64,000 nucleotides of DNA from Streptomyces sp. WM6378 (lineage in GTDB: Bacteria > Actinomycetota > Actinomycetes > Streptomycetales > Streptomycetaceae), in contig NZ_LGDD01000120.1 of NCBI RefSeq assembly GCF_001279695.1, positions 158,735-222,734 on the forward strand, read 5' to 3'. This document shows positions 52,765 to 60,608 of the stretch, piece after piece. Under the pieces are notes generated by a model that was not told the origin of the DNA, did no database searches, and was given only the letters and a program-made list of their open reading frames with translations. Numbering within the stretch: position 1 is the first letter of the stretch; each line of letters starts with the position of its first letter. Both the position numbers and the translations under genes were made by a program.

Positions 52765-53736
52765 ATGAGTGACACCACTTCCCGTTCCACGGGCCAGGCA
52801 CCGACCCGGATGAATCTGCGGCCCGATCTGGCGGCTCTGGTGGAGGGCATCCCGTATCTCGACGTGCGCGACCCGCAGGTGGCCCGCGCCACCCTCAAGG
52901 AGCTTGAGGCTCAGTGGGAGCCCGCGGACACGAGCGCGATCACTGTCACCGAGCAGTTGATCCCCGGGCCCGAAGGCGCCCCGGACGTCGTCGTGCGGGT
53001 CTACAGCCCCAAGGCACCGGGGCCGCACGGTGGCCTGCTGTGGATCCACGGCGGCGGCTTCGTCATGGGCAGCCTGGAGACCGAGCACAACCAGTGCGTC
53101 TGGTTCGCTTCACAGGCCAAGTGCGTCGTGGTCAGCGTTCAGTACCGGCTCGCGCCCGAGCACCCCTTCCCCGCGGGCGCGGAGGACTGCTACGCCGCGC
53201 TGCGCTGGCTCGCTGCCCAGGCCGGGGAACTCGGCGTGGTACCGGGCCGGTTGGGGGTGGCGGGGTGCAGCGCGGGCGGTGCCCTGGCCGCGGCCGTCTC
53301 CCTCATGGCGCGCGACCGGCAGGGCCCCGAACTCGCCCTGCAGCTTCTGACCTTCCCGGTGACGGACGACCGGATGGACACGCCGTCCGCGCGCCGGTTC
53401 CACGACACCCCGGTCTGGTCCACGCCGCAGTCCGAGGCGATGTGGCGGCACTACCTCGGCGAGGGGCACGAGCAGCGCGAGACGTCGCCGTACGCGGCAC
53501 CGAACCGGGCCGCGACCCTCGCGGAGCTGCCCCCCGCTCACATCGTCACCGCCGAGTACGACCCGCTGCGCGATGAAGGCATCCGCTATGGGCAGCGACT
53601 GCTCGAAGCGGGCGTCCCGGTCACACTGCACCAGTGGTCCGGCGCCTTCCACATCTTCGACTCCTTCGGCACCGCCACGGGCGAGCGCTCCATAGCGGAG
53701 CTGGTCCACGCCGTGCGTGAACATCTGGGTGACTGA
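52765..53736 (+). CDS. Alpha/beta hydrolase, HSL family
   Basis: 323-residue esterase-like enzyme. Motifs: HGGGFVMGSLETEH (oxyanion hole, about residues 94-107), AGCSAGGALAAAV (nucleophile Ser at about 170; GCSAGG rather than the usual GDSAGG), EYDPLRDEG (Asp, about 267) and GAFHIFDSFG (His, about 297). It hydrolyses an ester or possibly an aryl amide. In the cluster it might trim or deacylate an intermediate, but no specific step demands it. RidA-like gene starts 41 bp downstream, so the two are probably one operon. No signal peptide. Confidence 0.87.
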   Translation: MSDTTSRSTGQAPTRMNLRPDLAALVEGIPYLDVRDPQVARATLKELEAQWEPADTSAITVTEQLIPGPEGAPDVVVRVYSPKAPGPHGGLLWIHGGGFVMGSLETEHNQCVWFASQAKCVVVSVQYRLAPEHPFPAGAEDCYAALRWLAAQAGELGVVPGRLGVAGCSAGGALAAAVSLMARDRQGPELALQLLTFPVTDDRMDTPSARRFHDTPVWSTPQSEAMWRHYLGEGHEQRETSPYAAPNRAATLAELPPAHIVTAEYDPLRDEGIRYGQRLLEAGVPVTLHQWSGAFHIFDSFGTATGERSIAELVHAVREHLGD

Positions 53737-53777
53737 CCGCCCCCCCTTCCCACCCTGGTCCTGCTGCGAGGAGCATC

Positions 53778-54188
53778 ATGACTGCAGTATCCGGCGCGCC
53801 TCGGCCCGAGCGCGTCACGGCGGAGAACGACTGGTACTCCCCCGCCGGCATCGCGCTCGGCGTACGCGTGGGCGACCTCGTCTTCACCTCCGGCCAGGCG
53901 CCGGTGGACGAGCACGGGGTCACCGTCGGCCGGGGCGACTTCGAGGCACAGGCCCGCAGGGCCCTGACCAATCTCGCCACCGTCCTGGACAACGCCGGGT
54001 CAGGTCTCGGCCACGTCGTCAAGGCGACGGTGTTCGTCACCGACATCGCCCGGCACCAAGACGCGTTCGCCGCGCTGCGCGCGCAGTACTTCACCGCGCA
54101 CGCGTTCGCCGAGTCGTTCGTCGAGGTCTCCTCCTTGGCCGACCCGGACTGGCTGATCGAGATCGAGGCGGTCGGGGTGGTGGCGTAG
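53778..54188 (+). CDS. RidA/YjgF-family protein lacking the substrate-binding arginine
   Basis: 136-residue protein with the RidA (YjgF/YER057c) fold: GDLVFTSGQAPVDEHG (about residues 32-47), LDNAGSGLGHVVKATVFVTDI (about 72-92) and VEVSSLADPDWLIEIEAVGVV at the end. In true RidA deaminases the motif before the last strand is PARSxVEV, whose Arg binds the substrate carboxylate; here it reads FAESFVEV, Glu in place of Arg. It therefore is probably not a 2-aminoacrylate deaminase but a member recruited for another imine/enamine or purely binding role. Second gene of the hydrolase-ridA-like unit. Confidence 0.87.
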   Translation: MTAVSGAPRPERVTAENDWYSPAGIALGVRVGDLVFTSGQAPVDEHGVTVGRGDFEAQARRALTNLATVLDNAGSGLGHVVKATVFVTDIARHQDAFAALRAQYFTAHAFAESFVEVSSLADPDWLIEIEAVGVVA

Positions 54189-54227
54189 TGCGAGACCGGA
54201 GCACGTTCGCGGGCGACGTCGGACTGT

Positions 54228-54268
54228 GTCGCAAGTTTTTTGTGCGACCGCTCCAAAACCTTTAGGGT
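54228..54268 (+). promoter_or_regulatory. TetR-gene promoter with overlapping operator
   Basis: TTGTGC (54240-54245) and TAGGGT (54263-54268) are spaced by exactly 17 bp. GTCGCA (54228-54233) and TGCGAC (54243-54248) form a perfect inverted repeat with nine bases between, over the -35 box. Counting seven bases from the -10 end puts the transcript start at the ATG itself (54275), so the mRNA should be leaderless. Confidence 0.6.
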
Positions 54269-54274
54269 ACGAGC

Positions 54275-54853
54275 ATGGCCAGGCCCAGGAAGTTCGACGA
54301 GACGCACGCGCTCACGTCCGCCATGGACGCGTTCTGGCGGCACGGCTACGAAGCGACCTCCACCCGGGACCTGGCCAACTGCACAGGCCTGGGCCAGTCG
54401 AGCCTGTACAACACGTTCGGGGACAAGCAGCAGCTGTATCTGCGCGCCCTGCGTCGCTACTACGACACCACCACGGCCGAGCAGACCGCTCTGCTGCGGC
54501 GGCCGGGCCCGGTCAAGGACCGGCTCCGGGAGCTGATCGTCGGGGCCATCGACGCCGATCTCGCCGATTCGCAGACGCCGGGCTGCTTCGCCATCAACGC
54601 CTCGGTGGAGAAGGCGAGTTCGGATCCCGCCGTGAAGGAAGAGGTGCGGCGGCACTTCACCACGGTGGAGGAGGCTCTGCGTGAGGCCATCGCTCGCGGA
54701 CAGCGGACCGGCGAGATCACCGCAGCACACGACGCCAGGACCCTGGCGGGCCAAGTGCTGAGTACCTATTACGGCCTGCGGGTCCTGGCCAGGGTGCACA
54801 GTGACCGCCAGGCCCTGCTGAACGTGGTGGACGGCCTGCTGGGCGGGTTCTAG
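54275..54853 (+). CDS. TetR-family transcriptional repressor
   Basis: 192-residue repressor. The HTH (about residues 10-50) reads ALTSAMDAFWRHGYEATSTRDLANCTGLGQSSLYNTFGDKQQL, typical of TetR with the YNTFGDK turn. The C-terminal part binds an unknown ligand; it belongs to the AcuR/YezE-like group by its PGCFAINASVE segment. It sits in the middle of the metabolite cluster and likely represses itself through the palindrome over its own -35 box; the exporter or biosynthetic operons may be further targets. No ribosome site precedes the ATG, in line with a leaderless transcript. Confidence 0.88.
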   Translation: MARPRKFDETHALTSAMDAFWRHGYEATSTRDLANCTGLGQSSLYNTFGDKQQLYLRALRRYYDTTTAEQTALLRRPGPVKDRLRELIVGAIDADLADSQTPGCFAINASVEKASSDPAVKEEVRRHFTTVEEALREAIARGQRTGEITAAHDARTLAGQVLSTYYGLRVLARVHSDRQALLNVVDGLLGGF

Positions 54854-54949
54854 CTCCGGCGGCATCCGTCCTCAACGCCCGCCGCAGAACATGACAGACT
54901 CACGCATTCCGTATTGCGGCTCATCCCCGGCGCGGGCAGGGTCGGCCGG

Positions 54950-55252
54950 GTGATACGAGCCAACGCGGACTCCCGGCCGACCCTCAAGAACATTCCTGAC
55001 GCCACACTCCCCGCAGCGCGCAGCGCCTTGCGCCCCGCGGCCCCACACCATGGGTGGGCAGCTCTGACCCGCGCCGAACTGCGGGTGGCGAACCTGGTCG
55101 CCGAGGGGCTGACCAATCGGGCCGTCGCCGCGCAGCTGTCCGTCTCGCCGCACACGGTCGACAGCCACCTGCGGAACATCTTCGCCAAACTGGGCATTTC
55201 CAGCCGGGTCGCGCTCGTCCGGCTCGCCGTACTGGCCGACCTCGCCGCCTGA
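54950..55252 (+). CDS. Stand-alone LuxR-type HTH protein
   Basis: About 100 residues, consisting almost only of a LuxR/GerE HTH: LTRAELRVANLVAEGLTNRAVAAQLSVSPHTVDSHLRNIFAKLGISSRVAL (about residues 39-89), with all the standard residues (E, R, V, G, N, A, L, S, T/V, H). There is no receiver or sensor domain, so it is either a short regulator or the surviving C-terminus of a larger one. GTG 54950 was chosen; a TTG at 54914 would add 12 residues. It could drive the operon beginning with the DAHP synthase, whose start lies 342 bp downstream. Confidence 0.7.
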   Translation: MIRANADSRPTLKNIPDATLPAARSALRPAAPHHGWAALTRAELRVANLVAEGLTNRAVAAQLSVSPHTVDSHLRNIFAKLGISSRVALVRLAVLADLAA

Positions 55253-55365
55253 CCCTTCGAGCCGGTTCACCTCACCGAGTGCCGCCGGCAATGCCCGGCG
55301 AAGGTCGCGATCGGTCAACTGCCGCCCACAGAGCGTCACTTGACGGACTCCTCCATAAGCCATTG

Positions 55366-55386
55366 CAGGAGATTATTTATCTCCTG
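55366..55386. promoter_or_regulatory. AT-rich palindrome in the DAHP-synthase upstream region
   Basis: CAGGAGAT (55366-55373) and ATCTCCTG (55379-55386) pair perfectly with TATTT between them. It lies about 20 bp after a TTGACG (55340-55345), within a likely promoter area. A LuxR- or TetR-type regulator could bind here. Confidence 0.5.
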
Positions 55387-55406
55387 ATAGTGGTATTCGC
55401 CCCGGT

Positions 55407-55432
55407 CGGCCCGTCTCCAGGGGGACGGGCCG
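55407..55432 (+). terminator. Leader hairpin upstream of the DAHP-synthase gene
   Basis: CGGCCCGTC (55407-55415) and GACGGGCCG (55424-55432) form a perfect 9-bp stem with an 8-base loop, 163 bp before the ATG. It lies downstream of the presumed promoter and may attenuate transcription. The rest of the leader (55433-55594) has no gene and no amino-acid-rich leader peptide. Confidence 0.4.
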
Positions 55433-55594
55433 CATGCATTCGCATCGCCCCGGAACGCTCCGCACCCGAGCCGCTGCAGGACGAAGAGCGCCGGGCAGGG
55501 CATACCGGCGGCGCGCCACCTGCCCGTGCCGCCGCCGACCTACCACGCCCACCATCCGCCGGACCTGTTCCGGCATGCTCGCCGAGGGAAGTCG

Positions 55595-56767
55595 ATGATC
55601 GACATTCAGTCCTACCTCCGTTCCCTACCCGCCCTCCAGCAGCCCGACTGGGCAGCCCACCCGCGCCTTGCCGATGTCAGGGCGGATCTCGTCCGGATGC
55701 CGGCCCTGGTGGACTCCGAGGCGGTGCGCCGGCTGCGCGCACTGCTGATGGAGGCCGCCGCCGGACACATCCAGGTGATCCAGACCGGTGACTGCGCCGA
55801 GGACCCGGCCGAGGCCACCCCGAACGACGTGGCCCGCAAGGCCGCGCTGCTCGACGTGCTGGCCGGCACGATGAAGCTGTCCTCCGGCAAGCCGGTGCTG
55901 CGGGTGGGCCGGATCGCCGGCCAGTACGGCAAGCCCCGCTCCAACGCGACCGAGAACGTCGCCGGCACCGAACTGCCCGTCTACCGGGGGCACATGGTCA
56001 ACCACCCGGAGCCGGACCCCGAGCTGCGCCGCCCCGACCCCGGCAATCTGCTCACCGGCTACCGGGCCGCCAGCGACACCATGCACTACCTCGGCTGGCG
56101 TGGTACCGCCGGCCGCTCCGAGCTGGGCGTGCCGGTGTGGACGAGCCATGAGGCCCTGCTGCTCGACTACGAACTCCCGATGCTGCGCCGGGAAGGTGAC
56201 GGATCTCTGCTGCTGACCTCCACTCACTGGCCCTGGGTCGGAGAGCGCACCCGCCAGCTGGACGGTGCGCACATCGCCCTGCTCGCCGCCGTGTCCAACC
56301 CGGTCGCGGTGAAGGTCGGTCCGTCCATGACACCGGACGAGTTGCTCGCCCTGTGCGACCGGCTGGACGGCCAGCGCCTCCCGGGCCGGCTCACCCTGAT
56401 CGCCCGCATGGGCGCCGAGAACGCGGAGCAGAAGCTGCCCGCACTCGTCGATGCCGTGAGCCGGGCGGGCCACCCCGTGCTGTGGCTGTCCGACCCCATG
56501 CACGGCAACACCGTCGCCGGGCCCGACGGCCTCAAGACGCGCTATGTGAAGACCGTGGTGCGCGAGGTCGAGGCCTTCCAGAGCGCCGTGTTCGAGAACG
56601 GCGGCACTCCGGCCGGTCTGCATCTGGAGACCACCCCCGAGAGCGTCGTCGAGTGCGTCCTCGACTCCGGAGAACTCCACCACCTGGGCGACAAGTACCT
56701 CAGCTTCTGTGACCCGCGCCTGAACGCGCGGCAGGCCATCGAGGTCGTCTCGGCCTGGCGCGCATGA
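55595..56767 (+). CDS. Class II DAHP synthase (PhzC-type)
   Basis: 390-residue enzyme of the plant-type DAHP synthase class, joining phosphoenolpyruvate and erythrose 4-phosphate to open the shikimate pathway. Signatures: QVIQTGDCAED (about residues 59-69), GRIAGQYGKPRS (about 103-114), RPDPGNLLTGYRAA, HWPWVGERTRQLDGAH, KVGPSM and WLSDPMHGNT (about 298-307), all metal/substrate elements of class II. The length fits the short PhzC-like branch, which lacks the N-terminal allosteric extension of primary-metabolism enzymes and thus tends to escape feedback by aromatic amino acids. GAGGGAA precedes the ATG. First gene of the long shikimate/3-hydroxyanthranilate operon; its stop overlaps an upstream in-frame codon of the SDR. 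Confidence 0.92.
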   Translation: MIDIQSYLRSLPALQQPDWAAHPRLADVRADLVRMPALVDSEAVRRLRALLMEAAAGHIQVIQTGDCAEDPAEATPNDVARKAALLDVLAGTMKLSSGKPVLRVGRIAGQYGKPRSNATENVAGTELPVYRGHMVNHPEPDPELRRPDPGNLLTGYRAASDTMHYLGWRGTAGRSELGVPVWTSHEALLLDYELPMLRREGDGSLLLTSTHWPWVGERTRQLDGAHIALLAAVSNPVAVKVGPSMTPDELLALCDRLDGQRLPGRLTLIARMGAENAEQKLPALVDAVSRAGHPVLWLSDPMHGNTVAGPDGLKTRYVKTVVREVEAFQSAVFENGGTPAGLHLETTPESVVECVLDSGELHHLGDKYLSFCDPRLNARQAIEVVSAWRA

Positions 56768-56817
56768 ACCCGGCCCCTGGTACGCGCCGACACCCATCTC
56801 GTACGGAGGTTGTGAAC

Positions 56818-57588
56818 GTGGAAGAACCCCTCGCCCTGGTCACGGGCGCCGCGGGCGGCATCGGTGCGGCAGTCACCCGGCTGCTCGCCGAGCGGCAGCT
56901 CAAGGTCGCGGCGGTGGACCTGGAAGGCAGCTTGATCGAGGAGACCGTCGCGAAGATGCGCGCGGACGGGCTCGACGTCACCGCCTTCACGGCCGATGTC
57001 ACCTCAAGTCCCGCTGTGGAGCTTCTGGTCCAGCAGGTGGAGGACGAACTCGGGCCGATCGAGCAGCTGGTGAATGCCGCCGGCGTGCTTCGCCAGGGAG
57101 CGGCGCACACGCTGTCCGACGAGGACTGGGCAGCGACGTTCGCGGTCAACACGACCGGGGTGTTCCACACTTCGCGGACCGTGGTCAACCGGATGATCCC
57201 GCGCGGACGGGGCGCGGTCGTCACGGTCGCGTCGAACGCCGCGGGCACGGCCCGCGCCGGCATGGCCGCCTACGCCGCTTCCAAGGCCGCCGCGACCGCC
57301 TTCACCAAGTGCCTGGGACTGGAGGTCTCCGCGCACGGCATCCGCTGCAACGTCGTCGCCCCCGGTTCCACGGACACTCCGATGCTGCGCGGCATGCATG
57401 CCGCGGACTCCGCGGCGAAGAAGTCGATCGCTGGTGACCCTGCCGCGTTCCGGGCCGGCATACCCCTCGGCAAGGTGGCGACACCGCACGACATCGCGGA
57501 GGCCGTCGCCTTCCTGCTGTCGGACGCCGCCGGGCACATCACGATGCACGAGCTGACCGTGGACGGCGGTGCGACGCTCGGTGTCTAG
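56818..57588 (+). CDS. EntA-like SDR, probable 2,3-dihydro-3-hydroxyanthranilate dehydrogenase
   Basis: 256-residue classical SDR close in plan to EntA/DhbA. The cofactor motif TGAAGGIG (residues 9-16), Asp in AAVDLEGS (NAD preference), NAAG, Ser in VTVASNAAG and the [18 protein letters not shown] catalytic stretch are present; the end [14 protein letters not shown] is EntA-like. EntA aromatises 2,3-dihydro-2,3-dihydroxybenzoate; next to PhzD/PhzE-type enzymes the substrate should be the amino analogue, giving 3-hydroxyanthranilate. GTG 56818 lies eight bases after GGAGG. It is followed closely by the isochorismatase gene. Confidence 0.88.
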   Translation: MEEPLALVTGAAGGIGAAVTRLLAERQLKVAAVDLEGSLIEETVAKMRADGLDVTAFTADVTSSPAVELLVQQVEDELGPIEQLVNAAGVLRQGAAHTLSDEDWAATFAVNTTGVFHTSRTVVNRMIPRGRGAVVTVASNAAGTARAGMAAYAASKAAATAFTKCLGLEVSAHGIRCNVVAPGSTDTPMLRGMHAADSAAKKSIAGDPAAFRAGIPLGKVATPHDIAEAVAFLLSDAAGHITMHELTVDGGATLGV

Positions 57589-57610
57589 CTCTGAAAGGAC
57601 CGACAAGACC

Positions 57611-58267
57611 GTGCCCGGAATTCCGGCCGTCGAGCCGTACCCGATGCCCTCCGAGGGCGAACTCCCGGCCAGCACCGCCCAGTGGACCGTGGATCCGGAG
57701 CGCGCGGTGCTTCTGCTGCACGACATGCAGGAGTACTTCCTCAAACCCTTCCCACGATCCGGCGAGCCCGGCGGCTCCCTGATCGCCAACACCGCGCTGC
57801 TGCGTGAGCGTTGTGCCGCACTGGGTGTTCCCGTTGCCTACACCGCCCAGCCCGGCAGCATGACGCCCGAGCAGCGCGGTCTGCTGAAGGACTTCTGGGG
57901 GCCCGGCATGAAGGCGACGCCCGAGCACCGCCGGGTGGTCCCACCGCTCGAACCGACGCCGGGTGACTGGGAGTTCACCAAGTGGCGCTACAGCGCCTTC
58001 CACAAGTCGGACCTGCTGGAACGGATGCGCTTCCACAACCGGGACCAGCTGGTCATCTGCGGCGTGTACGCGCACGTCGGTGTCCTCATGAGCGCGGTGG
58101 ACGCGTTCACCAACGACATCCAGCCGTTCCTGGTGGCGGATGCGGTCGCCGACTTCTCCGCCGACTACCACCGGCTGGCACTCGACTACGCGGCGCAGCG
58201 CGCCGCCCGTGTCGTGACCACCAAGTCCGTGCTGACCGAACTCGATACAGCCGAGGTGGCGCGCTGA
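57611..58267 (+). CDS. phzD: PhzD-like isochorismatase (ADIC hydrolase)
   Basis: 218-residue isochorismatase-fold enzyme. Asp38 ([10 protein letters not shown]) and Lys124 (FTKWRYSAF) match PhzD positions, as do [25 protein letters not shown] and [17 protein letters not shown]; the nucleophilic Cys of amidase relatives is absent, as in PhzD. PhzD hydrolyses 2-amino-2-deoxyisochorismate to 2,3-dihydro-3-hydroxyanthranilate plus pyruvate. No aryl-carrier domain follows, unlike EntB, arguing against siderophore assembly. GTG 57611 with GAAAGGA 12 bases upstream. Positioned between the dehydrogenase and PhzE-like genes. Confidence 0.92.
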   Translation: MPGIPAVEPYPMPSEGELPASTAQWTVDPERAVLLLHDMQEYFLKPFPRSGEPGGSLIANTALLRERCAALGVPVAYTAQPGSMTPEQRGLLKDFWGPGMKATPEHRRVVPPLEPTPGDWEFTKWRYSAFHKSDLLERMRFHNRDQLVICGVYAHVGVLMSAVDAFTNDIQPFLVADAVADFSADYHRLALDYAAQRAARVVTTKSVLTELDTAEVAR

Positions 58268-58296
58268 ACGCGCCGGCCGCGAAAGGAACGACTTCC

Positions 58297-60192
58297 ATGG
58301 CACGACGACAGGACGACGCGCAGAAACTGCTCGCGCGGATCCTCGGCGGCACCTCTGGCCCGTTCGCGCTGCTGCACCGCCCCGAGTCGGCCGGCCCGGA
58401 CACCCTGGAGCTGCTGACGGGCGACATCGCGCAGGTCGACTCGCTCGCCGGACTCGACCTGCCCGAACAGCCCCGGCCGGGGGCGCACCACGAGTTGCTC
58501 GCGCTGGTGCCCTATCGCCAGCTCGCCGAGCGGGGCTTCGCGGCACCCGACGACGGAGAGCCGCTGCTCACGATGCGGGTGCGCGAGCAGGCAACACTGC
58601 CCCTGCATGAGACGCTGGCGCGGCTGCCCAATGAACCGGTGAAGGTCGCTGACGGCCGCTTCGACGTGGACGACGCGGCATACGCCGACATCGTGCGCCA
58701 AGTCGTCGCCGACGAGATCGGCACCGGCAAGGGGGCGAACTTCGTCATCAAGCGCTCCTTCACAGCCCAATTGCCGGGCTTCACGCCCCGATCGGCACTG
58801 TCGTTCTTCCGCCGCCTGGTCGAGCGGGAGGCAGGCGCCTACTGGACGTTCCTCGTACACACCGGTGAGCGGACCTTCGTCGGCGCGACCCCGGAGCGGC
58901 ACATCAGCGTTCATGACTCCACCGCCGTGATGAACCCGATCAGCGGCACCTACCGGTACCCGGCGAGCGGTCCCGACCTGGACGGCGTCCTTCGGTTCCT
59001 GGCCGACCGCAAGGAGACCGACGAGCTGTACATGGTCGTCGACGAGGAACTGAAGATGATGGGCCGCATCTGCCCCGAAGGCGGACGGGTCGTGGGCCCG
59101 TACCTGAAGGAGATGGCCCGGCTCGCTCACACCGAGTACTTCATCGAGGGCCGCACCGACCGCGATGCGGCCGACATCCTGCGCGAGACGCTGTTCGCGC
59201 CGACGGTGACGGGATCTCCGCTGGAATCGGCGGCCCGGGTCATCGCCCGCTATGAGCCGGCCGGGCGCGGCTACTACAGCGGGGTGGCCGCCCTGATCGG
59301 CCGGGACGCGTCGGGCGGCCGCACCCTGGATTCCTCGATCCTGATCCGCACCGCCGACATCAACGCGAGTGGGCAGCTGCGGATCGGAGTGGGGGCGACG
59401 CTGGTACGCCACTCCGACCCGGAGTCCGAGGTGCACGAGACCCGTGCGAAGGCCGCGGGACTGCTCGCCGCCCTCGGCGAGCCGGAGCCCACCCGGTTCG
59501 GGGCACACCCGGCGGTGCGTGAGGCGCTGGACGAGCGCAATGACCTCGTCGCCGGGTTCTGGCTGCAGGAGCAGGGCCGGCGCGGTCAGGCGGTCGAGTC
59601 GCTGACCGGTCGGCGTGTCCTCATCATTGATGCCGAGGACACCTTCACCGAGATGATCGCCCAGCAGATCCGTTCACTGGGCTGCGAGGTGGTGGTGCGC
59701 CGTTTCGACGAGCCGTACGGCTTCGACGCGCATGACCTGGTGGTCATGGGGCCGGGTCCGGGCGATCCGCAGGACACCGGCCATCCCAAGATCGCACACC
59801 TGCGGACGGCGGTGGCCCAACTCCTGGAGGAGCGCCGTCCGTTCCTGGCGGTGTGTCTGAGCCATCAGGTCCTCAGCACTCTGCTCGGTCTGGACGTCGT
59901 GCGCCGGCCCGTTCCCAACCAGGGGACGCAGCGGGAGATAGACCTGTTCGGCCGCACGGAGCGGGTGGGCTTCTACAACACGTTCGCCGCCCAATGCGCC
60001 GATGACGTCATCACCCACCCGGTGCACGGCCGGATCGAGGTCAGCCGGGACGCCGAAGGGGGCGAGGTGCACGCGCTGCGCGCCAACGGCTTCGCGTCGA
60101 TGCAGTTCCATGCCGAATCGATGCTCACTGTCGACGGGCCTCGGATCATCGGTTCCCTGCTCCAGGCGGTGACGTCGACATGCACGCGGTAA
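58297..60192 (+). CDS. phzE: PhzE-like 2-amino-2-deoxyisochorismate (ADIC) synthase
   Basis: 631-residue fusion of a chorismate-binding domain (residues 1-~415: AYWTFLVHTGERTFVGATPERH, MNPISGTYRYP, DEELKMMGRICPEGGRV) and a class I glutamine amidotransferase (about 430-631). The amidotransferase nucleophile is Cys520 in FLAVCLSHQVLS, and MQFHAES carries the His-Glu pair. PhzE uses glutamine ammonia to convert chorismate to ADIC and, lacking lyase activity, does not go on to anthranilate. Length and motifs fit PhzE (about 630 residues) rather than anthranilate synthase. AAAGGA precedes ATG 58297; the end overlaps the YdhR-like gene by 13 bases. Confidence 0.93.
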   Translation: MARRQDDAQKLLARILGGTSGPFALLHRPESAGPDTLELLTGDIAQVDSLAGLDLPEQPRPGAHHELLALVPYRQLAERGFAAPDDGEPLLTMRVREQATLPLHETLARLPNEPVKVADGRFDVDDAAYADIVRQVVADEIGTGKGANFVIKRSFTAQLPGFTPRSALSFFRRLVEREAGAYWTFLVHTGERTFVGATPERHISVHDSTAVMNPISGTYRYPASGPDLDGVLRFLADRKETDELYMVVDEELKMMGRICPEGGRVVGPYLKEMARLAHTEYFIEGRTDRDAADILRETLFAPTVTGSPLESAARVIARYEPAGRGYYSGVAALIGRDASGGRTLDSSILIRTADINASGQLRIGVGATLVRHSDPESEVHETRAKAAGLLAALGEPEPTRFGAHPAVREALDERNDLVAGFWLQEQGRRGQAVESLTGRRVLIIDAEDTFTEMIAQQIRSLGCEVVVRRFDEPYGFDAHDLVVMGPGPGDPQDTGHPKIAHLRTAVAQLLEERRPFLAVCLSHQVLSTLLGLDVVRRPVPNQGTQREIDLFGRTERVGFYNTFAAQCADDVITHPVHGRIEVSRDAEGGEVHALRANGFASMQFHAESMLTVDGPRIIGSLLQAVTSTCTR

Positions 60193-60509
60193 TCGTCTGG
60201 TGGGACCTGACCGAGTCGCGGCAGAGCATCTCCTCGCTGAGAGGGTTCCTGCGCGACGAGGCCGTGGAGCGCTTCTCGAAGGTGGCGGGGCTGCGCCTGA
60301 AGGTGTGGATCTCGGATCCGGCCACGAACCGGTGGGGAGCGGTGTTGCTGTGGGAGTCGGCCGAGGCCGCCGCAGCGCCGGTCCCCGCACGGGCGGCGGA
60401 GCTGATCGGTTACCCGCCCACCGAGCGGTACGCCTTTGACGTGGAGGCCACCGTCGAGGGCGAATTCGCCGCTGCCGCGCTCGCCGGGCGCGGGCTGGCG
60501 CTCCAGTAG
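60180..60509 (+). CDS. YdhR/ABM-like small protein
   Basis: 109-residue protein with a dimeric ferredoxin-like fold by pattern: strand IVWWDL, helix LRGFLRDEAVERFSKVAGL, strand LKVWISDPATNRWGAVLLWES, then helix AAAAPVPARAAELIGYPP. This resembles YdhR-type putative monooxygenases. Relatives of this fold include cofactor-free monooxygenases making quinones, so a hydroxylation or oxidation step in the pathway is possible, but the key residues are not known. Its start overlaps the end of the PhzE-like gene by 13 bases, showing co-translation. Confidence 0.75.
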   Translation: MHAVIVWWDLTESRQSISSLRGFLRDEAVERFSKVAGLRLKVWISDPATNRWGAVLLWESAEAAAAPVPARAAELIGYPPTERYAFDVEATVEGEFAAAALAGRGLALQ

Positions 60510-60536
60510 CCGAGCCGGCCGTTCAATCGGGTGTCC

Positions 60537-60582
60537 CCCTGTAGCGTCCCTCCGATTCTGTATGCGGAGGGACGCTACAGGG
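60537..60582. promoter_or_regulatory. 18-bp perfect inverted repeat in the operon
   Basis: CCCTGTAGCGTCCCTCCG (60537-60554) and its exact complement (60565-60582) are separated by ATTCTGTATG. It lies in the 99-bp gap between the YdhR-like and shikimate-kinase genes. It could end transcription, form an mRNA stabilising/attenuating stem, or bind a regulator that starts a new transcript at the shikimate-kinase gene. Confidence 0.6.
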
Positions 60583-60608
60583 ACCCCCTGACAGCTTACG
60601 GAGCAGCC

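Noticed and set aside
54950..55252. Complete two-component response regulator
   Set aside because: Only the LuxR-type HTH exists; there is no receiver domain upstream in frame and no sensor kinase nearby.
56818..60192. Catecholate siderophore (2,3-dihydroxybenzoate) cluster
   Set aside because: The synthase carries a glutamine amidotransferase domain (PhzE type), the isochorismatase lacks an aryl-carrier domain, and there is no EntE-type ligase, NRPS or iron box nearby.
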